Assembly (NCBI GenBank): GCA_009797885.1
Contig: WNKP01000020.1
Coordinates: 1-55,879, forward strand
DNA from: Flavobacteriaceae bacterium GF1
Lineage (GTDB): Bacteria > Bacteroidota > Bacteroidia > Flavobacteriales > Flavobacteriaceae
Direction of reading: 5' to 3'
Length of the DNA stretch: 55,879 bases
Positions 53,241-55,879 of the stretch are shown in pieces; positions within the stretch are counted from its first letter, which is position 1; each line of letters starts with the position of its first letter. A model generated the notes under the pieces. The model saw only the letters and a program-made list of their open reading frames with translations, did not search any database and was not told where the DNA came from. Made by a program: the position numbers and the translations under genes.

Positions 53241-53654
53241 TCAATCCGTCCAGTAATCCACCACAAGGACATCTTCAATATGTGGTGAAGCCAAATCCAC
53301 AAAAGCTTTATGGTCCGGATGGGGCAAATAGGTTTCACGGCCTTGTTCGTCCTTAAAGCTCACAAAAAAGCAATGGGTAAAACCTTTGTCCAAACCTTCG
53401 GGACTATTGTTCAATCCCCATTCAAAAGCAATGATCTCGGGGATTTTGGAGGGTAAATCCGCAAATGCAGCTTCAATTGCCTTTAGCTCTTCGGGAGAAG
53501 TGCCTTCCTTGAATTTGAACAGAACCACATGGCGTAGGGTCTTGGTTTTTTCAATTTTGGTTATGGAATTGGGCTTTTCAGTATTTTTCACAAACCTGGT
53601 AATGCCAAATGCCAGACCTAAGAACAACAAGTAGGCTGTGTAATTGTTCTTCAT
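53241..53654 (-). CDS. Dabb (stress-responsive A/B barrel) domain protein
   Basis: A 137-residue protein with an N-terminal hydrophobic helix (about 6-21) as signal or anchor. The Dabb domain (about 38-135) shows LRHVVLFKFKEGTSPEEL, GLNNSPEGLDKGFTHCFFVSF and YLPHPDHKAFVD. Dimeric ferredoxin-like folds of this type are found in stress proteins. The exact role is unknown. It is convergent with the DinB-type gene, with one base between the stops, and divergent from the LysE-type gene. Confidence 0.88.
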   Translation of the reverse strand: MKNNYTAYLLFLGLAFGITRFVKNTEKPNSITKIEKTKTLRHVVLFKFKEGTSPEELKAIEAAFADLPSKIPEIIAFEWGLNNSPEGLDKGFTHCFFVSFKDEQGRETYLPHPDHKAFVDLASPHIEDVLVVDYWTD

Positions 53655-53700
53655 TGTTTTTGCGTTTAAGGTACAAAAAACCTGAGATGGAATTTGTATT

Positions 53701-54345
53701 TTGAAAACCGCTAATGACCCTTTCTTGGATTACGAAATACTTCTTGGATTTGTATTCGCCACGGCGGCATTGGCCATTTCACCCGGTCCTGATAATATTT
53801 TTGTGCTGACCCTTAGTATGGCCAATGGCAAAAAATACGGTTTGGCGGTAGTGGCAGGGCTAATGACCGGTTGTTTGGTCCATACGACCTTGTTGGCTTT
53901 TGGGGTTTCCGAAGTGATAAAGCGAAGTGAAACCCTCTTCTGGGTCATAAAACTTTTTGGGGCTGCCTATCTGATGTACCTGGCATTTATGGTGTTCAGG
54001 GAAGGCTCTGGTATTGAACTGTCCCAGGGAAATACCACGGAACTGCGATTGACGGGCTTATTCAAAAAAGGATTTTGGATGAATGTGCTTAATCCCAAGG
54101 TGACCATTTTTTTTCTGGCTTTTTTTCCGGCCTTTCTTTTTAGCGATTCACTGAATCCCGTTATTCAGTTTTATACCCTTGGGTTTTTGTTCATCATGGT
54201 TTCCGCATTGATTTTTGGGGGCATGGCACTAATGGCCGGTAGTATTTCTGTTTATATCTCCAGAACACCCAAGGTATCGGTTTTTTTCAAATGGTTACAG
54301 ATTGTGGTTTTTGTGGGGATAGCGGTGTATTTGTTGGTGGGTTAA
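53701..54345 (+). CDS. LysE family amino acid exporter
   Basis: A 214-residue inner-membrane protein with six helices, of the LysE/RhtB family of amino acid and homoserine-lactone exporters. The N-terminal motif ISPGPDNIFVLTLSMANGKKYGL (about 26-48) is typical of the RhtB group; ARG-like motifs and NPKVTIFFLAFFPAF (near 137-151) follow. Start is TTG. The substrate is unknown. A heptad repeat follows the gene. Confidence 0.88.
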   Translation: MKTANDPFLDYEILLGFVFATAALAISPGPDNIFVLTLSMANGKKYGLAVVAGLMTGCLVHTTLLAFGVSEVIKRSETLFWVIKLFGAAYLMYLAFMVFREGSGIELSQGNTTELRLTGLFKKGFWMNVLNPKVTIFFLAFFPAFLFSDSLNPVIQFYTLGFLFIMVSALIFGGMALMAGSISVYISRTPKVSVFFKWLQIVVFVGIAVYLLVG

Positions 54346-54412
54346 AGGAGTGTTGTTCAAGAATTATTCGATATATGCTTTTCGGCTTCCCCAAACCTAA
54401 AACTTGACATCC

Positions 54413-54461
54413 AACTACTAACTACTAACTACTAACATCTAACTACTAATATCTAATTCCT
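54413..54461. repeat. Heptamer tandem repeat, seven units
   Basis: Seven consecutive 7-base units: AACTACT three times, AACATCT, AACTACT, AATATCT, AATTCCT. Four are perfect and three carry one or two changes. It lies between the LysE-type gene and HMG-CoA lyase, 44 bases before the latter's ATG. Such short heptad arrays occur between genes and may vary in length by slippage. Confidence 0.85.
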
Positions 54462-54504
54462 AATACCCCTTTTCCCCTTTGGAGGCTATTCGTACTTTTA
54501 CGAC

Positions 54505-55374
54505 ATGTCCAATACAAAGGTCAAAATCATAGAATGTCCCCGGGATGCGATGCAGGGCATTAAAGCTTTTATTCCTACAGAACACAAAGCGAAATACATT
54601 CAGGCCTTGTTGGGATGTGGTTTTGATACCCTGGATTTTGGGAGTTTTGTTTCCCCCAAGGCCATTCCACAAATGCAGGATACTGCGGAGGTCCTGACCA
54701 GATTGGACCTCACAAGAACGAAAAGTAAGCTATTGGCCATTGTGGCCAATGTACGTGGTGCCCATAATGCCAGTGTGCACCCTGAAATTGACTATTTGGG
54801 TTTTCCGTTTTCCATTTCGGAGAACTTTCAAATGCGGAATACCCATAAGACCATTGATCAGTCCGTAGAAACCTTAAAGGAAATCCTTGGGATTGCCCAT
54901 GCTTCCAACAAAAAAGTGGTCACTTATATTTCCATGGGGTTTGGAAATCCCTATGGGGATCCCTGGAATGTGGAAATCGTAGGGGAGTGGACGGAGAAGC
55001 TGGCGGAAATGGGCGTTGGAATTCTTTCGTTGTCCGATACTATCGGCAGTTCCACGCCAGAAATCATCGATTATCTCTTCTCCAATTTGATACCTCAATA
55101 CCCTGATATTGAATTTGGGGCCCATTTGCATACCACCCCTACCAGTTGGCACGAGAAAGTACAAGCGGCCTACCAGGCGGGTTGCAGACGATTTGATGGG
55201 GCCGTACAGGGTTTTGGTGGCTGCCCCATGGCCAAGGATGAGCTTACCGGAAATATGCCCACCGAAAAGATGCTTTCCTATTTTACGGAACAAAAGGCGG
55301 ATACTGGAGTGAATTGGATGGTCTTTGAATCCGCGTACAATAAAGCAACTGAGCTGTTTTCCGTGTATCACTGA
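54505..55374 (+). CDS. Hydroxymethylglutaryl-CoA lyase
   Basis: Cleaves HMG-CoA to acetyl-CoA and acetoacetate, the last step of leucine breakdown. A 289-residue DRE-TIM-type aldolase. The ECPRDAMQG motif (10-18, with Arg13 and Asp14) matches the catalytic PRDGLQN of the family. The metal ligands are in FGAHLHTTPTS, and the signature GAVQGFGGCPMAKDELTGNMPTE carries the active-site Cys. It stands alone here; the methylcrotonyl-CoA carboxylase genes are not in the window. Confidence 0.93.
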   Translation: MSNTKVKIIECPRDAMQGIKAFIPTEHKAKYIQALLGCGFDTLDFGSFVSPKAIPQMQDTAEVLTRLDLTRTKSKLLAIVANVRGAHNASVHPEIDYLGFPFSISENFQMRNTHKTIDQSVETLKEILGIAHASNKKVVTYISMGFGNPYGDPWNVEIVGEWTEKLAEMGVGILSLSDTIGSSTPEIIDYLFSNLIPQYPDIEFGAHLHTTPTSWHEKVQAAYQAGCRRFDGAVQGFGGCPMAKDELTGNMPTEKMLSYFTEQKADTGVNWMVFESAYNKATELFSVYH

Positions 55375-55432
55375 GCTGGTTTTGTTTCAACTTCTATTGA
55401 TGGAAAACGCTTCGAACTAAAGAAGGGCTGGG

Positions 55433-55478
55433 GGTTCTTTTCCTTTCAAAATACCCCTTGGAACCCTCCAAAGTATAT
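55433..55478. repeat. 46-bp direct repeat, copy 1
   Basis: GGTTCTTTTCCTTTCAAAATA...CCAAAGTATAT. It aligns over 45-46 bases with the copy at 55835-55879, differing at about ten positions with one gap. The two copies enclose the hairpin island and the DUF559 remnant. Confidence 0.75.
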
Positions 55479-55491
55479 TTTTCAATGGGCT

Positions 55492-55611
55492 CCTCCCTTT
55501 AGAAAAGGGAGGTGGTCACAGCTTGGCTGTGAGCGGAGGGATTGCTTTTTCAATCTCCCCTTTCTTTCATCGCTGCGCTTGAAATTCATTCCCCTCTTTT
55601 CCAAAGAGGGG
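55492..55611. repeat. Cluster of three hairpins in the repeat island
   Basis: Three perfect stem-loops lie close together. They are CCTCCCTTT-AGA-AAAGGGAGG (55492-55512), TCACAGC-TTG-GCTGTGA (55516-55532) and CCCCTCTTT-TCC-AAAGAGGGG (55591-55611). The first and third are variants of each other. Blocks of this kind (CCTCCCTTT with AAAGGGAGG next to a CACAGC hairpin) recur between genes in flavobacterial genomes. No protein is encoded. Confidence 0.75.
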
Positions 55612-55627
55612 AGCTTTAGCTATTTTT

Positions 55628-55803
55628 TTGGTTCATAGGGCAAAGCCATACCAAAAATCCCTAATTGCAAGTAGAGAAGAACTTCGAAATAATTGGACCC
55701 CTGCTGAGGTGTTCCTGTGGACGTACTTTAAGGCTAAAAATTGGCAGGTAGGCGTTTTCGGGGACAACACAGTATAGACCACTTCATTGTTGGCTTGTGT
55801 TCG
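55628..55803 (+). pseudogene. Frameshifted, truncated DUF559 endonuclease-like gene
   Basis: From a TTG at 55628 the frame encodes AKPYQKSLIASREELRNNWTPAEVFLWTYFKAKNW. The part ELRNNWTPAEVFLW is the N-terminal signature of DUF559 (Vsr-like/PD-(D/E)XK type) proteins. At about 55741-55747 the homology jumps by one base to another frame, which continues as GRRFRGQHSIDHFIVGLC, the next DUF559 block (consensus GxxFRRQHxIGxxIVDFxC). It breaks off before the catalytic Asp-Gly and Glu region. The second copy of the flanking repeat begins about 30 bases later. So it is a dead fragment of a gene of about 120 codons. Confidence 0.72.
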
Positions 55804-55834
55804 TTTGGACATATCAAAGCGAGAAAGGGTGTGC

Positions 55835-55879
55835 GGTCCTTTTCCTTTCAAGATAACATCGGAGCCATACAAAGTATAT
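55835..55879. repeat. 46-bp direct repeat, copy 2 (cut by the window end)
   Basis: GGTCCTTTTCCTTTCAAGATA...ACAAAGTATAT matches the copy at 55433-55478. The spacing is 402 bases, so a unit holding the hairpins and the DUF559 fragment may be tandemly repeated beyond the window. Confidence 0.7.

Noticed and set aside
54340-54504. CRISPR array at the heptad repeat
   Set aside because: Units are only seven bases with no spacers.
55633-55872. 79-codon minus-strand frame in the repeat island
   Set aside because: It is the antisense of the DUF559 remnant; the recognisable protein signature lies on the plus strand.

Overview
The window looks like chromosomal DNA from a member of the Flavobacteriaceae (Bacteroidota), roughly of the Muricauda/Flagellimonas/Arenibacter kind. 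The genus is a guess; the family-level call is firmer. Supporting signs are promoter boxes of the form TAnnTTTG with a TTG about 20 bases upstream, scarce Shine-Dalgarno sequences with several TTG starts, and many families typical of the phylum: DUF3570, DUF4920, DUF1573, LVIVD-repeat lipoproteins, a PUR-domain protein, a cyclophilin-FKBP fusion, a long NusB, and a DnaJ with only two zinc-binding motifs. Most of the window is housekeeping and metabolic DNA. I see no rRNA, tRNA, CRISPR array, prophage or intact insertion sequence.

Layout. 1-212 is a tandem repeat with internal palindromes. 228-4661 holds a DUF3570 barrel protein, prfA-pyrF, a small convergent gene and an alpha/beta hydrolase. 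4760-7575 (minus) holds a membrane-bound AraC-type regulator and purU. 7713-12316 holds a fused acyl-CoA mutase (icmF) and an Lrp-type regulator with a candidate operator. 12348-15203 holds secreted or lipid-anchored proteins. 15244-17934 (minus) is a P-II / ammonium transporter / outer-membrane protein group. 18208-19073 (minus) is crcB plus two small membrane proteins. 19109-22934 holds a MazG-like pyrophosphatase, ilvE, a DUF4920 protein, mnmD and a TIGR01777 epimerase. 23065-24753 is grpE-dnaJ, followed by a possible small RNA. 25062-30300 is a tight five-gene run: ABC exporter pair, MscS channel, outer-membrane protein and a sigma-54 activator lacking its DNA-binding domain. 31188-34450 holds a PPK2 kinase, an M28 peptidase and the fusion prolyl isomerase. 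34509-39043 (mostly minus) holds a tiny membrane protein, LVIVD lipoproteins, peroxiredoxin, GNAT, cupin and thioredoxin-like genes. 39144-45893 holds an SBF transporter, a PlsC acyltransferase, an M14 peptidase, the PUR protein and an ABC half-transporter. 46062-55374 holds nusB-DUF1573-yajC, a Gfo/Idh oxidoreductase, pepT, pyrD, a LysE exporter and HMG-CoA lyase. 55433-55879 is a second repeat island with a frameshifted DUF559 nuclease remnant.

Themes. Branched-chain acid metabolism recurs (icmF, ilvE, HMG-CoA lyase), as do ammonium uptake and sensing, envelope stress and export, and protein folding. Pyrimidine synthesis appears at both ends (pyrF, pyrD).

Most worth following up are two tiny single-helix proteins (59 and 27 residues) that look like one family, the repeat island carrying the broken DUF559 gene, the regulator without a DNA-binding domain inside the five-gene operon, and the candidate small RNA after dnaJ. 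I did not find a convincing, wholly new defence or mobile system.
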